A stretch of DNA of 64,000 nucleotides, taken from contig NZ_ALAP01000041.1 in NCBI RefSeq assembly GCF_000280905.1, forward strand, positions 97,416-161,415. Direction: 5' to 3'. Positions 17,922-27,063 of the stretch are shown here, one piece after another (positions within the stretch are counted from its first letter, which is position 1; every line of letters begins with the position of its first letter). The notes beneath the pieces are model-generated. The model was not told the DNA's origin. It saw nothing but the letters and a program-made list of their open reading frames with translations, and searched no databases. The translations under genes were made by a program, and so were the position numbers. The stretch is from Streptomyces sp. AA1529. GTDB taxonomy: Bacteria > Actinomycetota > Actinomycetes > Streptomycetales > Streptomycetaceae.

Positions 17922-20531
17922 ATGGACGACAGCTCCCGGGACGGCGCTGACCGCGGATCCGCCGCGCACCCCGGGGAGGGGCGACGGCCGGCGGCGGGGG
18001 AGCGGGAGCGGGCAGCCCGGGTCGAGGCCGTGCTGGCCGGACTGGACCTGCCGGGCAAGGTGGCCCTCCTCGCGGGGACGGACATGTGGTCGGTCGGCCC
18101 GTACGGCGGCCCCTCGGCGGCCGGATTCGGCCGGCTCGTCCTCTCGGACGGCCCCGCGGGGGTGCGCGGGGAGAGCTGGACGCCCGAGGACCCCAGCGTC
18201 GCCCTGCCGTGCCCCACCGCGATCGGCGCCACCTGGGACACCGCGGCGGCCCGCACCGCCGGACTGCTGCTGGCCCAGGAGGCCCGCCGCAAGGGCGCGC
18301 ACGCCGTGCTGGCGCCGACCGTCAATCTGCACCGCACCCCCTACAGCGGGCGGCACTTCGAGGCGTACGCGGAGGACCCCGGGCTGACGGGCGCCCTGGG
18401 CGCTGCGCTCGTCGCGGGGCTGCAGGCCGGCGGCGTCGCCGCAACGCCCAAGCACTACGTGGCCAACGACGCGGAGACCGACCGCTACACCGTCGATGTG
18501 CGCGCCGACGCACGCACCCTGCGCGAGCTCTACCTCGAACCCTTCGAGCACATCGTGCGCACCGCCGGTCCCTGGCTGCTGATGGCGGCCTACAACAGCG
18601 TCAACGGCGTGACGATGAGCGAGCACGACGAGCTCAACAACCAGGTGCTGCGCGGCGAGTGGGGCTTCGACGGGGCACTGGTCTCGGACTGGACCGGCGC
18701 CCGCTCCACCCTCGGCTGTGTCCGCGGCGGCCTCGATCTGGCCATGCCGGGTCCCGACACCGTCTACGGCGAACATCTGGTCGCCGCCGTCCGCCGCGGC
18801 CGGGTGCCGGAGGAAGCGGTGGACGCGCTCGCCCGCCGGGTCCTGCTGCTCGCCGCCCGGGTCGGAGTCCTGGACGGCGCCCCGCCGGCCGTGCCGCCCG
18901 CCGCGCTGCCGCCCGTGCTCGACGGCCCGGCCGTCGCGCGGGACCTCGCCGTGCGGTCCTGCGTCCTGCTGCGCAACGAGCCCGCGGGACCCGGCGGGGA
19001 AGCCGGGACCGGCGCTGCCGCGCTGCCGCTGGACCCCGCGGGGCACACCGGCGGCAGCGTGCGCCGGATCGCCGTCAGCGGGCTGCACGCCCGGGCGCCC
19101 CGGTTCGGTGGCGGCGGCAGCTCCCAGGTTTTCCCCGAGCGCGTCAGCAGTCCGCTGGAGGCACTGCGCGCCCTGGTCCCCTCCGGGACCGAGGTGTCCT
19201 ACGAGCCGGGACCCGACCCGCGCTCCCGGCTGGCCCCCGCGACCGGCGGCGACGGCTTCCGGCTGACCGCCGTCCTGCACGGGCTGGACGACGCCGAGCT
19301 GGCCCGGGTGGAGCAGCGGGACGGCAGCGTGCGGTGGATGGGAAGCCTGCCCGGCGGGGTGCCGTTCGCCGATCTGGGCCGGGTCGAGCTGGTCGGCACC
19401 TTCACCCCGGCCGGCAGCGGCACCCATCGGCTCGCGGTGCGCGGCGTCGGGCACTTCCGCCTGGAGGCCGGGGAGCGGGTGCTCTACGACGCCGAACTGC
19501 AGGCCGAGAGCGAGGACCCGGCCGCCGCGTTCCTGAACCCGCCGCAGCGCACCTTCCTGCTGGACGCCGAGGCCGGTACGCCGCTGCCGGTACGCCTCCT
19601 GCACACGGTGCCCGCCTACGGGGTGGGCGGCCTCTTCGGCCTGGTCTCCTTCGCGCTCGGCTACGGCGCGCCCGCCGTCTCCGAGCAGGTGCTGATCGAG
19701 CGGGCGGCCCGTGCGGCGGCCGGGGCGGACTGTGCGGTGGTCTGCGTCGGCACCACGGACGAGTCCGAGACCGAGGGCGTCGACCGGGACACCCTCGCCC
19801 TGCCGGGCCGCCAGGACGACCTGGTCAGGAGCGTCGCCGCGGCCAATCCGCGCACCGTCGCGGTGGTCAACGCCGGTGCCCCGGTGCTGATGCCGTGGCG
19901 GGAGGAGGTCGCCGCCGTGCTGCTGTGCTGGTTCCCCGGCGAGGCGGGCGGCGAGGCGCTCGCCGAGGTGCTGCTGGGCGCCGCCGAGCCGGGCGGGCGG
20001 CTGCCGACCACCTGGCCGGACGCCGCCGACGACCTGCCGGTGCGTCAGGTGGCACCCGACGGCGACGGGCGGCTGCCCTATGCCGAGGGGCCGCGCATCG
20101 GCTACCGCGCCTGGCGTGCTGCCGGTGCCGAGCCCGCCTACTGGTTCGGGCACGGGCTCGGCTACACCCGGTGGGAGTACGAGTCGATGAACATCACCGT
20201 CCAGGACCCCGGCACCGACGACCCCTACGCGCCCGTCGCCCGGGTCACCGTGCGGGTGCGCAACAGCGGGCACCGGCCGGGCCGCGAGGTCGTCCAGCTC
20301 TATCTCGGCCCCGAGGGTGCGGACCGCTCGCTGGCGGCCTTCGCCGTCGTGGAGGCCGCGGCCGGCGACTCGGCGCAGGCGCGGCTGGAGGTGCCGCAGC
20401 GCGCCGTGCGGACCTGGGACGACGCGCTTCCGGGCTGGCGGCCGTGCCCGGGCCCGCACCGCTTCGCGGCGGGGCGCAGTGCGGCCGACATCCGCCTGGT
20501 GGCCGATCTGGAGCTGCCGTGGCCGCCGTAG
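17922..20531 (+). CDS. GH3 family beta-glycosidase with PA14 insert
   Basis: This 869-residue enzyme should release terminal beta-linked sugars such as glucose or xylose. No signal peptide is seen at ATG 17922, so it probably acts inside the cell; the ribosome binding site is weak. Domains in order: GH3 N-terminal barrel with the nucleophile in ALVSDWTGA (about D256), GH3 C-terminal domain start, a PA14-like carbohydrate-binding insert (about 430-550), the rest of the GH3 C-terminal domain, and a fibronectin-III-like end (VTVRVRNSGHRPGREVVQLY). Its stop is only four bases from the stop of the convergent AraC gene. The exact sugar is unknown. Confidence 0.9.
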   Translation: MDDSSRDGADRGSAAHPGEGRRPAAGERERAARVEAVLAGLDLPGKVALLAGTDMWSVGPYGGPSAAGFGRLVLSDGPAGVRGESWTPEDPSVALPCPTAIGATWDTAAARTAGLLLAQEARRKGAHAVLAPTVNLHRTPYSGRHFEAYAEDPGLTGALGAALVAGLQAGGVAATPKHYVANDAETDRYTVDVRADARTLRELYLEPFEHIVRTAGPWLLMAAYNSVNGVTMSEHDELNNQVLRGEWGFDGALVSDWTGARSTLGCVRGGLDLAMPGPDTVYGEHLVAAVRRGRVPEEAVDALARRVLLLAARVGVLDGAPPAVPPAALPPVLDGPAVARDLAVRSCVLLRNEPAGPGGEAGTGAAALPLDPAGHTGGSVRRIAVSGLHARAPRFGGGGSSQVFPERVSSPLEALRALVPSGTEVSYEPGPDPRSRLAPATGGDGFRLTAVLHGLDDAELARVEQRDGSVRWMGSLPGGVPFADLGRVELVGTFTPAGSGTHRLAVRGVGHFRLEAGERVLYDAELQAESEDPAAAFLNPPQRTFLLDAEAGTPLPVRLLHTVPAYGVGGLFGLVSFALGYGAPAVSEQVLIERAARAAAGADCAVVCVGTTDESETEGVDRDTLALPGRQDDLVRSVAAANPRTVAVVNAGAPVLMPWREEVAAVLLCWFPGEAGGEALAEVLLGAAEPGGRLPTTWPDAADDLPVRQVAPDGDGRLPYAEGPRIGYRAWRAAGAEPAYWFGHGLGYTRWEYESMNITVQDPGTDDPYAPVARVTVRVRNSGHRPGREVVQLYLGPEGADRSLAAFAVVEAAAGDSAQARLEVPQRAVRTWDDALPGWRPCPGPHRFAAGRSAADIRLVADLELPWPP

Positions 20532-20535
20532 CGGT

Positions 20536-21441
20536 TCAGCTGCGCACCGAGGCGCGGAAGGCGCCCGGGGTGCCGCCGGTGCGCTGGTGGAAGAACTTGG
20601 CGAAGTTGGTGGCGTCGGCGAAGCCGAGGGCCGTCCCGATCCGGGCGGCGGAGCGGTCGGTGTGCGCCAGGAGGCGCTTGGCCTCCAGCACGACGCGGCG
20701 GTCCACGAACTCCTTGGCCCCCAGTCCAACCGCCGCACGGGTGGCGCGGGAGAGGGTGCGGGGGGAGTAGCCGAGGGTGCGGGCGTAGTCGGCGACCCGG
20801 CGGGTGCGGGCGAAGTCGGCCTCGACGGCGGCCCGGAAGCGGCGGAAGGCGTCCGGCGGCGGGGTCGCCTCCGATCCGCTCGCGCCGGGTGTGCTCACGA
20901 GCCGCCGCAGCAGCACCGCCAGCAGGTGCCGCAGCACGTCCTCGTGCGTACCCCGCGCGGGTGGCTGCCACTCGGCGGCGAACTCGAAGCGCAGGTGGTC
21001 GAGAGCGAACCCGACCGCGCGGGCGTGTCGGCCGCCGGGCTGCCGCGCGACCGCGTCCGACACCTCGTCCAGACCCACGGCCGCCGCCGTCTCCGGGTCG
21101 GGGAAGGCGGGCCGGAAGAGGACCAGCGCGCCCTCGGCGCCGTGCGGGTCGGTGTACTGCTGCACCTGCCCGGGCCGCACCCACAGCCAGCCGCCGGGCC
21201 CGGTGGCGTGCTCGGTGAAGTCGACGGACTGCCGCAGCGTCCCCGACTCCACGGCGAAGAGCTGGTGGAAGTCGGGCCGCTGCGGATCGGCCAGCCGCAG
21301 GCCCCCGCGGGCGGCGCGGGCACGCAACTCGGACAGCGTCAGCACTTCCAGGCCCGGGGCCGTGACGCCCGGCGGCGGGGCGTACGGCAGCTCGGGGATC
21401 GCGGCGGACGCGGATGCGGCCGCGTGTCCGGTTCTCACCAT
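20536..21441 (-). CDS. AraC-family transcriptional regulator
   Basis: This 301-residue protein has an N-terminal cupin-like sensor domain (about residues 25-180, including QLFAVESGTLRQSVDF and WLWVRPGQVQQY). A C-terminal AraC DNA-binding domain has two helix-turn-helix units (VADYARTLGYSPRTLSRATR and IGTALGFADATNFAKFFHQR). It starts at ATG 21441. It diverges from the NAD(P)-binding protein gene at 21596, a common layout in which the regulator controls the neighbour. Its effector is unknown. Confidence 0.88.
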   Translation of the reverse strand: MVRTGHAAASASAAIPELPYAPPPGVTAPGLEVLTLSELRARAARGGLRLADPQRPDFHQLFAVESGTLRQSVDFTEHATGPGGWLWVRPGQVQQYTDPHGAEGALVLFRPAFPDPETAAAVGLDEVSDAVARQPGGRHARAVGFALDHLRFEFAAEWQPPARGTHEDVLRHLLAVLLRRLVSTPGASGSEATPPPDAFRRFRAAVEADFARTRRVADYARTLGYSPRTLSRATRAAVGLGAKEFVDRRVVLEAKRLLAHTDRSAARIGTALGFADATNFAKFFHQRTGGTPGAFRASVRS

Positions 21442-21498
21442 GGCTGGTCGTGACCTTACCTCGCGGGGCGGCCGGTGCCCGGTTAGCTTCGAGGTGTC

Positions 21499-21516
21499 GT
21501 CCCCCTCCCGGGGGAC
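21499..21516. promoter_or_regulatory. Inverted repeat in the AraC/NAD(P)-protein divergent region
   Basis: GTCCCCC and GGGGGAC form a 7-bp inverted repeat around a 4-base centre. It lies between the divergent starts at 21441 and 21596. It could be an operator or a leader hairpin of the plus-strand gene; there is no further support. Confidence 0.3.
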
Positions 21517-21595
21517 CCGGCGGGAACGGTGGCGGCAGGCGCCACGCGTTCGGCGCCTCCATCCCTCATCCGCTCGGCGCTACAGGAGTACCACC

Positions 21596-22246
21596 ATGGC
21601 GACAATCGCCGTCTTCGGGGCCAACGGCAACATCGGCAGCAGGATCGTGCGCGAAGCACTCGACCGCGGCCACCAGGTCCTCGCTGTCGTGCGGGACCCC
21701 GGCGCGTTCGTCGCCTCCGGCGAGGCCGTCACGGCCGTCACCGGCGACGTCCTCTCCGCCGAGTCCGTCGCGGCGGTCGCCGGGAACGCGGACGTCGTCG
21801 TCAGCGCGGTCGGCGGCAAGGACGGCCCGGGCCATCTGGCCACCATCGAACCGGCCGCCGAGTCGCTGGTCGCCGGAGTGCGCGCGCTCGGTGCCGGCGC
21901 GCCGCCGCTGGTCTTCGTCGGCGGTGCCGGCTCGCTGCGCACGCCGGACGGCTCCCGGGTCTGGGACGCGGAGGGGCTCCCGGAAGCGATCCTGCAGATC
22001 ATGCACGCGCACGGGGACGCTCTCGACTACCTGCGCGGAGTCCACGACGTGCGCTGGACCAACATCAGCCCCGCCGCGACGATCGAGCCGGGGGAGCGTT
22101 CGGGAACGTACCGCACCGGCAAGGACGATCTGGTCGTGGACGACAACGGGGTCAGCCGCATCTCGATGGAGGACTACGCGGTCGCCGTGCTCGACGAGAT
22201 CGAGAACCCGCGGCATGTGCGGGAGCGGTTCACCGTCGCCGACTGA
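21596..22246 (+). CDS. NAD(P)H-binding NmrA/SDR-like protein
   Basis: This 216-residue protein has an N-terminal Rossmann fold (VFGANGNIGSRIVREAL) of the atypical SDR/NmrA type. It starts at ATG 21596 with AGGAG at 21584-21588. No classical YxxxK active site stands out, as is common in this group, which covers flavin or quinone reductases, anti-oxidant enzymes and redox sensors. Substrate unknown. The divergent AraC gene is a likely regulator. Confidence 0.82.
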   Translation: MATIAVFGANGNIGSRIVREALDRGHQVLAVVRDPGAFVASGEAVTAVTGDVLSAESVAAVAGNADVVVSAVGGKDGPGHLATIEPAAESLVAGVRALGAGAPPLVFVGGAGSLRTPDGSRVWDAEGLPEAILQIMHAHGDALDYLRGVHDVRWTNISPAATIEPGERSGTYRTGKDDLVVDDNGVSRISMEDYAVAVLDEIENPRHVRERFTVAD

Positions 22247-22377
22247 GCGCCCCCGCCGGGGCGGGGCGGCCGCCGCGCCGCCCTGCGCACCCCCGGACCC
22301 GGCCACCGGCCCCGCTTGCGTGCCGCGCCGACACGGCCGCTCGAAGCCTTCCGGCGGCCGCCCGCGTCGCGGCCGCA

Positions 22378-22394
22378 CCGGCAGCAGCTGCCGG
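22378..22394. terminator. Short hairpin between convergent genes
   Basis: CCGGCAG and CTGCCGG form a 7-bp stem with a 3-base loop between the convergent NAD(P)-binding protein and L31 genes, 22 bases past the L31 stop. Other short GC repeats are nearby, so this is a weak call. Confidence 0.35.
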
Positions 22395-22415
22395 AGCGGC
22401 CGGCGGCCCGCGTCG

Positions 22416-22817
22416 TCAGGGCAGGCGGCGCTCCATGGCGGCCCGGCCCTCGGCCGCGATGCGCTCGCGGGCCCACTGGAGGTTCTCCTCCGACAGGTCG
22501 CGGCCGGAGGCGAGGACCAGGTCCTCGGGCGTGGGGTCGCTCTCGGGGGCGGCGTGCAGGATCTCGTCCGGCGTCGTCCCCTCGTAGCGCTGACGGAATT
22601 TGGCGATCTGTCCCTCGGAGTCCACGACGCGCGCCTTTCCGGTGTAGAACGGATGGCTCTCGGAGGAGATCTCCACGTCGACGACCGGGTAGGTGCGTCC
22701 GTCGTCCCACTCGATCACGGTGTCGCTGGCGGCCGTGGAACGCGTCAGGAACGCGTATCCGGCCGACCGGTCGCGGAAGACCACCTCGCGGTAGTCGGGG
22801 TGGGTATGTGACTTCAC
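22416..22817 (-). CDS. rpmE2: Ribosomal protein L31 type B, cysteine-free, with long C-terminal extension
   Basis: This 133-residue form starts at GTG 22817 with AAGGAGC upstream. The first 80 residues match L31 type [40 protein letters not shown]. No cysteine is present, so it is the zinc-free paralogue that in streptomycetes replaces zinc-binding L31 under zinc shortage. Such proteins usually have about 80-90 residues. Here about 50 more follow ([20 protein letters not shown] onward), acidic then helical and basic. I see no Zur-type box upstream. A baeRF3 gene diverges from it. Confidence 0.85.
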   Translation of the reverse strand: MKSHTHPDYREVVFRDRSAGYAFLTRSTAASDTVIEWDDGRTYPVVDVEISSESHPFYTGKARVVDSEGQIAKFRQRYEGTTPDEILHAAPESDPTPEDLVLASGRDLSEENLQWARERIAAEGRAAMERRLP

Positions 22818-22910
22818 AAGCCGCTCCTTCCCCCGCGTACAGGGGGCCCTCTCCAGGCTACGTCCGCGCCCCGGCCCCGGCATCCCGCCCGTGCCGCGCC
22901 CGCTCCGGCC

Positions 22911-22933
22911 CCGGCTCCGACGTGCGGAGCCGG
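22911..22933. promoter_or_regulatory. Hairpin in the L31/baeRF3 divergent region
   Basis: A perfect 9-bp stem (CCGGCTCCG with CGGAGCCGG) and 5-base loop, extendable with one bulge, lies 56 bases before the baeRF3 start. It could be a leader hairpin of that gene or a terminator-like insulator between divergent units. Confidence 0.4.
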
Positions 22934-22988
22934 GGGCCGCGCGTGATGCTGGAGAGCGGTCGTCCTCCCCTTCCGGAACGAGGTACGG

Positions 22989-24122
22989 ATGCGCACCAAC
23001 GACCTGACCGATGAGGTCCTCGCCGAACTGCGGAAGCCGCGCCCCTACCCGGCGGTCACCCTGGTGCTGCCCACCCACCGCACCAAGCCGGACAAGCTGC
23101 AGGACCCGGTGCGGCTGCGCAATCTCATCGCGGAGGCCGGGCGACGGCTCTCCGCGGACCCGCAGGTGCCCGCGTCGGTGCGGGCAGACGTGCTCAAGCA
23201 GCTCGAACAGGCCGAGAACGAGCTGGATCTGGTGTACACGCTCGACACCCTGGTCGTCCTCGCGGCCCAGGGCGAGCACCAGTTCTGGCATCTGACCCGG
23301 CGTGCCGGGACCGAACGCATCGTCGTCAACCACACCTTCCTCACCCGCAACCTCGTCGCCGCCCGGGCCCAGAACCGGCCCTACTGGGTGCTCACCTTCG
23401 ACGAGGAGCGGGCCAGGCTGTGGAGCGGCGCGGGCGAGCAGCTCACCGAGGAGCACCGGTTCGGCTTCCCGGTCGCGCACGAGACCGACCTCTCCGAGCG
23501 CGAGCGGGCCTCCCGCACCGGGGACGTCACCTCCGGCTACCGGGACGAGGCAGCCCTCCAGCACCTGCGGGACGTGGACGCCGACCTCGCCAAGGTGCTG
23601 GCGGTCGAGCCCAGGCCGCTGCTGGTGGCCGGATTGCAGCACGGGCTGACCGCGCTGGCCGACGTCGGCACGCACACGGCACGCGGCGCGCTGGCCACCG
23701 TGCCCAAGGGCGGACTCGCCAACGCGCGCGCCTCGGTCGTCCAGGAGGCCATCGCGCCCGCCCGCGCCGAACTGCTGCGCACCCGGGCCGAGACCGCGCT
23801 GCGCCGGCTCGACGACGCCAAGGGCCGCAAGGAGTTCGTCTCGGGGATCGACGAGGTGTGGCAGGCCGCGCGGGAGGGCCGGCTGGCGCTGCTGGCGGTC
23901 GAGGAGTCCTACCGGGAGAAGGTCCGGCTGACCGGTGGTCATCCGGCCCCGGTCGCCGACGACGCGGTCAGTGACGCCTCCGGGGAGGTACGCGACGACA
24001 TCGTGGACGAGACGGTGGAGGCCGCACTGGACACCGAGGCCGATGTGGTCTTCGTGGCCGAGGACGTGCTGGCCGGGCACGGCAGGATCGCGGGTGCGGT
24101 CCGCTACACCTGGGCCGGGTAG
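22989..24122 (+). CDS. baeRF family 3 protein (eRF1-like domain)
   Basis: This 377-residue cytoplasmic protein resembles the bacterial relatives of archaeo-eukaryotic release factor 1, family 3, in layout: an N-terminal region ([20 protein letters not shown]), a middle domain ([20 protein letters not shown]) and a C-terminal Rossmann/L7Ae-like part. Such proteins are predicted ribosome-linked factors for rescue or hibernation; function is not proven. It starts at ATG 22989. Its neighbour is a zinc-free L31 gene, which supports a ribosome theme. A GTG inside its end may start the next gene. Confidence 0.75.
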   Translation: MRTNDLTDEVLAELRKPRPYPAVTLVLPTHRTKPDKLQDPVRLRNLIAEAGRRLSADPQVPASVRADVLKQLEQAENELDLVYTLDTLVVLAAQGEHQFWHLTRRAGTERIVVNHTFLTRNLVAARAQNRPYWVLTFDEERARLWSGAGEQLTEEHRFGFPVAHETDLSERERASRTGDVTSGYRDEAALQHLRDVDADLAKVLAVEPRPLLVAGLQHGLTALADVGTHTARGALATVPKGGLANARASVVQEAIAPARAELLRTRAETALRRLDDAKGRKEFVSGIDEVWQAAREGRLALLAVEESYREKVRLTGGHPAPVADDAVSDASGEVRDDIVDETVEAALDTEADVVFVAEDVLAGHGRIAGAVRYTWAG

Positions 24123-25410
24123 CGGCCCCTCGGAGGGACGGGGAGCGCGCTCCCGCGGGCCGGCCGGTGCCGCGCACCCCGCCGCGGCCGGGGAGCCCGC
24201 GGCGGACGCCGAGGACGGCACCGGGCGCGGCCCGCTGCGGTACGCGGCGGCGGCCTTCGTCTTCGCCGTCGGCATGGCCGGCACCACGCTGCCGACCCCG
24301 CTCTACGGCCTCTACCGGCAGGAGCTGGGCTTCGGCGAACTGATGGTGACGGTCGTCTTCGCCGTCTACGCCGTGGGCGTGATCGCCGCGCTGCTGGTGG
24401 CCGGCGACTACTCCGACAAGCTGGGCCGGCGACCGGTGCTGCTGGCCGCGCTGCTCCTCTCGGCGGCCAGCGCCGGATGCTTCCTGCTGGAGGGCGGCCT
24501 GCCGCTGCTGTTCTGCGGGCGGCTGCTGTCCGGGTTCGCCGCCGGACTCCTCTCCGGTGCCGCGACCGCGGCCGTCCTCGAACTGGCGCCCGGTGGCAGC
24601 CGGGGTTTCGCCGCGACCGCCGCGAACATGGGAGGGCTCGGCTGCGGACCGCTGCTGGCGGGAGTCCTCGCGCAGTACGCGCCGCGCCCGCTGACCCTGC
24701 CGTTCGCCACCCACCTGGTGCTGCTCGCCGCCGCCGGCGCCCTGACGCTGGCGCTGCCGGAGACCGCGCGCCCGCCCCGCCCGCGGCCCCGGCTGCGGCC
24801 GCGCGGGATGGAGGTGCCGCGCCAGGTGCGGCCGGTGTTCGTCCCGGCGGCGCTGGCCTGCTTCACCGGATTCGCCGTCTTCGGCCTGTTCACCGCCGTC
24901 TCGCCGGGCTTCATGAGCGCAACCCTGCACATCGGCAACCTGGCGGTCTCCGGCGCGGTCGTCTTCTCGGTCTTCTGCGCCTCGCTCCTGGGGCAGTCGG
25001 CCTCCGCTCGGACCGGTGCCCCGGTGGCGCTGCCGCTGGGCTGTCTGGGGCTGGTCGTCGGCATGGTGCAGGTGGGTCTCTCGCTGCTGCTCGGTTCGCT
25101 GGTGCTGCTGGTGACCGGGGCGGTGACCGGGGGGATCGGGCAGGGGCTGGCGTTCCGGTCGGCCATGACGACGGTCAGCCGCCGGGCTCCCGAGGAACAC
25201 CGCGGGGGCACCATCTCGGCGCTGTTCGTCGTCGCCTATCTGGGTATCTCGCTGCCGGTCGTCGGGGTCGGCGCGCTCAGCACGGGACTGGGGCTGCGCA
25301 ACGCGGGGCTGGTCTTCTCCGCCTGCGTCGTGGCGCTCGCCTCCGGGGTCGGCGCCTGGCTGTGGCGGACCCGGAAGTCCGCAGCTGCCGCGCCCGCCCC
25401 GGTCGACTGA
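24094..25410 (+). CDS. MFS transporter
   Basis: This membrane transporter of about 438 residues has 12 predicted helices. Helix 1 holds [20 protein letters not shown]. The loop 2-3 motif is [14 protein letters not shown], as in drug and sugar MFS carriers. The start is uncertain: GTG 24094 overlaps the end of the baeRF3 gene and gives a 50-residue hydrophilic head; the first ATG (24274) would cut helix 1. The overlap suggests coupling with baeRF3. The cargo cannot be read from sequence. Confidence 0.8.
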   Translation: MRSATPGPGSGPSEGRGARSRGPAGAAHPAAAGEPAADAEDGTGRGPLRYAAAAFVFAVGMAGTTLPTPLYGLYRQELGFGELMVTVVFAVYAVGVIAALLVAGDYSDKLGRRPVLLAALLLSAASAGCFLLEGGLPLLFCGRLLSGFAAGLLSGAATAAVLELAPGGSRGFAATAANMGGLGCGPLLAGVLAQYAPRPLTLPFATHLVLLAAAGALTLALPETARPPRPRPRLRPRGMEVPRQVRPVFVPAALACFTGFAVFGLFTAVSPGFMSATLHIGNLAVSGAVVFSVFCASLLGQSASARTGAPVALPLGCLGLVVGMVQVGLSLLLGSLVLLVTGAVTGGIGQGLAFRSAMTTVSRRAPEEHRGGTISALFVVAYLGISLPVVGVGALSTGLGLRNAGLVFSACVVALASGVGAWLWRTRKSAAAAPAPVD

Positions 25411-25415
25411 ACCCG

Positions 25416-25451
25416 GGAGCCGCCCGCCCGTCGCCGCGCGGCGGCGGCTCC
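25416..25451. terminator. Hairpin between convergent MFS and SDR genes
   Basis: GGAGCCGCC (25416-25424) pairs with GGCGGCTCC (25443-25451), and the loop holds a smaller GCCGC-GCGGC stem. It lies six bases past the MFS stop and 28 bases past the SDR stop, so it could serve both. Confidence 0.45.
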
Positions 25452-25479
25452 GGAGCCGCAGAGGGTGCCGTCGGCGGCG

Positions 25480-26232
25480 TCACTGCGCCGCGTACCCGCC
25501 GTCCACCAGGTGGTAGCTGCCCTGGACGAAGGAGGCGCGGTCGGAGAGCAGGAACGCCGTCAGCTCCGCGACCTCCTCCGCGGTGCCCAGCCGGCCCTGC
25601 GGATGCAGCGAGACGAGGCGCTCGCGCATCGGGTTGTCCGTCTCGCGGAGCAGGGGGGTGTCGATGAAGCCGGGCCCGACGGCGTTGATCCGCACGCCCT
25701 TGTCGGCGTATTCGAGTGCCGCCGTCTTGGTCAGGCCCACCACGCCGTGCTTGGCGGCCACGTAGGCGGGGCTGCCCGCGAAGCCGTTGGTACCCAGGAT
25801 GGAGGCCATGTTGACGACGGCCCCGCCGCCCGCTGCGGCCATGACCGGAAGCTGGTACCGCAGCCCGTAGAAGACTCCGCTGAGATCGGTGGCGATGACC
25901 CGGTCCCAGGCGGTGATCTCGTACTCGCCGGTGGGCATCGAGGGGCCGCCCACGCCCGCGTTGTTCACCACCAGGTCGAGCGCGCCGAAGGTCCCGGTCG
26001 TGAACCGCACGGCCTCCCGCGCCGATTCCGGGTCGGTGACATCGACGACCAGCGGCTCCGCCCTCGCACCCGCCGTCTCCAGCTCGCCCGCCGCGAGCTG
26101 CGCGCCGTCCTCGTCGTGGTCCGCGGCCACGACCCGGGCGCCTTCCCGCGCGAGCCGGCGTGCCACGGCCAGCCCGATCCCGGAGGCGGCGCCGGTGACC
26201 AGCGCGGCCCTGCCGTCGAACTCGCCGCTCAT
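25480..26232 (-). CDS. Short-chain dehydrogenase/reductase
   Basis: This 250-residue classical SDR oxidoreductase starts at ATG 26232 with AGGAGG at good spacing. The cofactor site is VTGAASGIGLAVARRL, then NNAGVGG, a serine in MASILGTNGFAG and the YVAAK catalytic pair. An Asp at the end of strand 2 (AADHDEDG) suggests NAD rather than NADP. It ends in VDGGYAAQ, as in 3-oxoacyl-ACP reductase-like and sugar dehydrogenase-like members. Substrate unknown. It diverges from the DoxX gene across a region with a 20-bp palindrome. Confidence 0.9.
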   Translation of the reverse strand: MSGEFDGRAALVTGAASGIGLAVARRLAREGARVVAADHDEDGAQLAAGELETAGARAEPLVVDVTDPESAREAVRFTTGTFGALDLVVNNAGVGGPSMPTGEYEITAWDRVIATDLSGVFYGLRYQLPVMAAAGGGAVVNMASILGTNGFAGSPAYVAAKHGVVGLTKTAALEYADKGVRINAVGPGFIDTPLLRETDNPMRERLVSLHPQGRLGTAEEVAELTAFLLSDRASFVQGSYHLVDGGYAAQ

Positions 26233-26272
26233 CCGCACGACCTCCTGCTCGGTGCCCGTTGCCGTCACCCTC

Positions 26273-26292
26273 CGCTCCGGCGCGCCGGAGCG
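26273..26292. promoter_or_regulatory. 20-bp perfect palindrome between SDR and DoxX genes
   Basis: CGCTCCGGCG is followed directly by its reverse complement CGCCGGAGCG. It is 41 bases upstream of the SDR start and 175 bases upstream of DoxX. It is a candidate operator for a dimeric regulator; no regulator gene is adjacent. Confidence 0.4.
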
Positions 26293-26466
26293 CACCGCCT
26301 CCGCCGCCGTCCGGGTGAGCGGCCGAACGCCCGGCACCGCGGGGCCGGTACGTGCCGTGCACCGGACGGCGGGCTCCGGGTTGCGGGGCGGCGGGGAGGC
26401 GCGTGCCATGGCGGTGACGGCACAGCCGCCGTCCGCTCCGGCCGCCCGCGCACCCGAGGACCCCGT

Positions 26467-27015
26467 ATGACGCCACTGCAACTGCTCTCCCGCCCGCTTC
26501 TGGGCGTGTTCTTCGTCAACGCGGGAGTGGGGACGCTGAGCCGGCCCGAGCCGCCGGCCGAGCTTGCGGCGCCCTTCCTGGAGCGGCTGCGCGAGAAGGT
26601 TCCGCTGCCGGGTGACGACGTGACGCTGGTACGGGTGAACGCCGCTGTCCAGGTGGTGGCGGGCGCGCTGCTGGCCACCGGACGTGTGCCGCGGACCGCG
26701 GCGCTGGCGCTGGCCGGCTCGCTGTTGCCCACGACGCTGGCCGGGCACCCGTTCTGGGAGCAGGACGATCCCGGGCAGCGCGCCGCGCACCGGATCCACT
26801 TCGGCAAGAACACCGCCATCGTGGGGGGCCTGCTGGCCGTCGTCGGCGATGCCGACCACCACGCGCGCGTCCGGGCGCTGCGGGCCCGCGCCAAGAAGCA
26901 CCGGACCCGGCACTGCCCCGCACACCCCCGGCACGCCGCGGCCCGGCGGGCCTCGGGCACCGCCCGCGCGGCGCGCTGCCCCGCGGGCCGCGCCCGGACG
27001 GACCGCTCCGGGTAG
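26467..27015 (+). CDS. DoxX-family membrane protein
   Basis: This 182-residue inner-membrane protein starts at ATG 26467 after GAGGA. Its hydrophobic segments include LLGVFFVNAGVGTLSR and VNAAVQVVAGALLATG. The sequence HRIHFGKNTAIVGGLLAV is typical of DoxX-like proteins, which often act with redox enzymes at the membrane, sometimes in oxidative stress. The last 45 residues are Arg/His/Ala-rich and cytoplasmic. No partner thiosulfate-handling gene is nearby, so its role is open. Confidence 0.82.
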   Translation: MTPLQLLSRPLLGVFFVNAGVGTLSRPEPPAELAAPFLERLREKVPLPGDDVTLVRVNAAVQVVAGALLATGRVPRTAALALAGSLLPTTLAGHPFWEQDDPGQRAAHRIHFGKNTAIVGGLLAVVGDADHHARVRALRARAKKHRTRHCPAHPRHAAARRASGTARAARCPAGRARTDRSG

Positions 27016-27018
27016 CGG

Positions 27019-27059
27019 TCCGCCGGCCGGGGCCCGGTCATCGGCCGCCGGCCGGCGGA
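27019..27059. terminator. Strong bidirectional hairpin
   Basis: A perfect 12-bp stem (TCCGCCGGCCGG with its complement at 27048-27059) closes a 17-base loop. It fills the 48-base gap between the convergent DoxX and lipoprotein genes. Confidence 0.6.
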
Positions 27060-27063
27060 TCTC

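Noticed and set aside
16224..20738. A 1504-codon open frame on the minus strand, large enough for a giant enzyme
   Set aside because: It runs antisense through the transglycosylase, CDF and GH3 genes, which have clear motifs. Its translation is Arg/Gly/Pro/Ala-rich without any domain, typical of a shadow frame in GC-rich DNA.
22818..22988. A Zur box upstream of the cysteine-free L31 gene
   Set aside because: The region is GC-rich throughout and I could not find a TGAAAAT-like dyad; only a GC hairpin is present.
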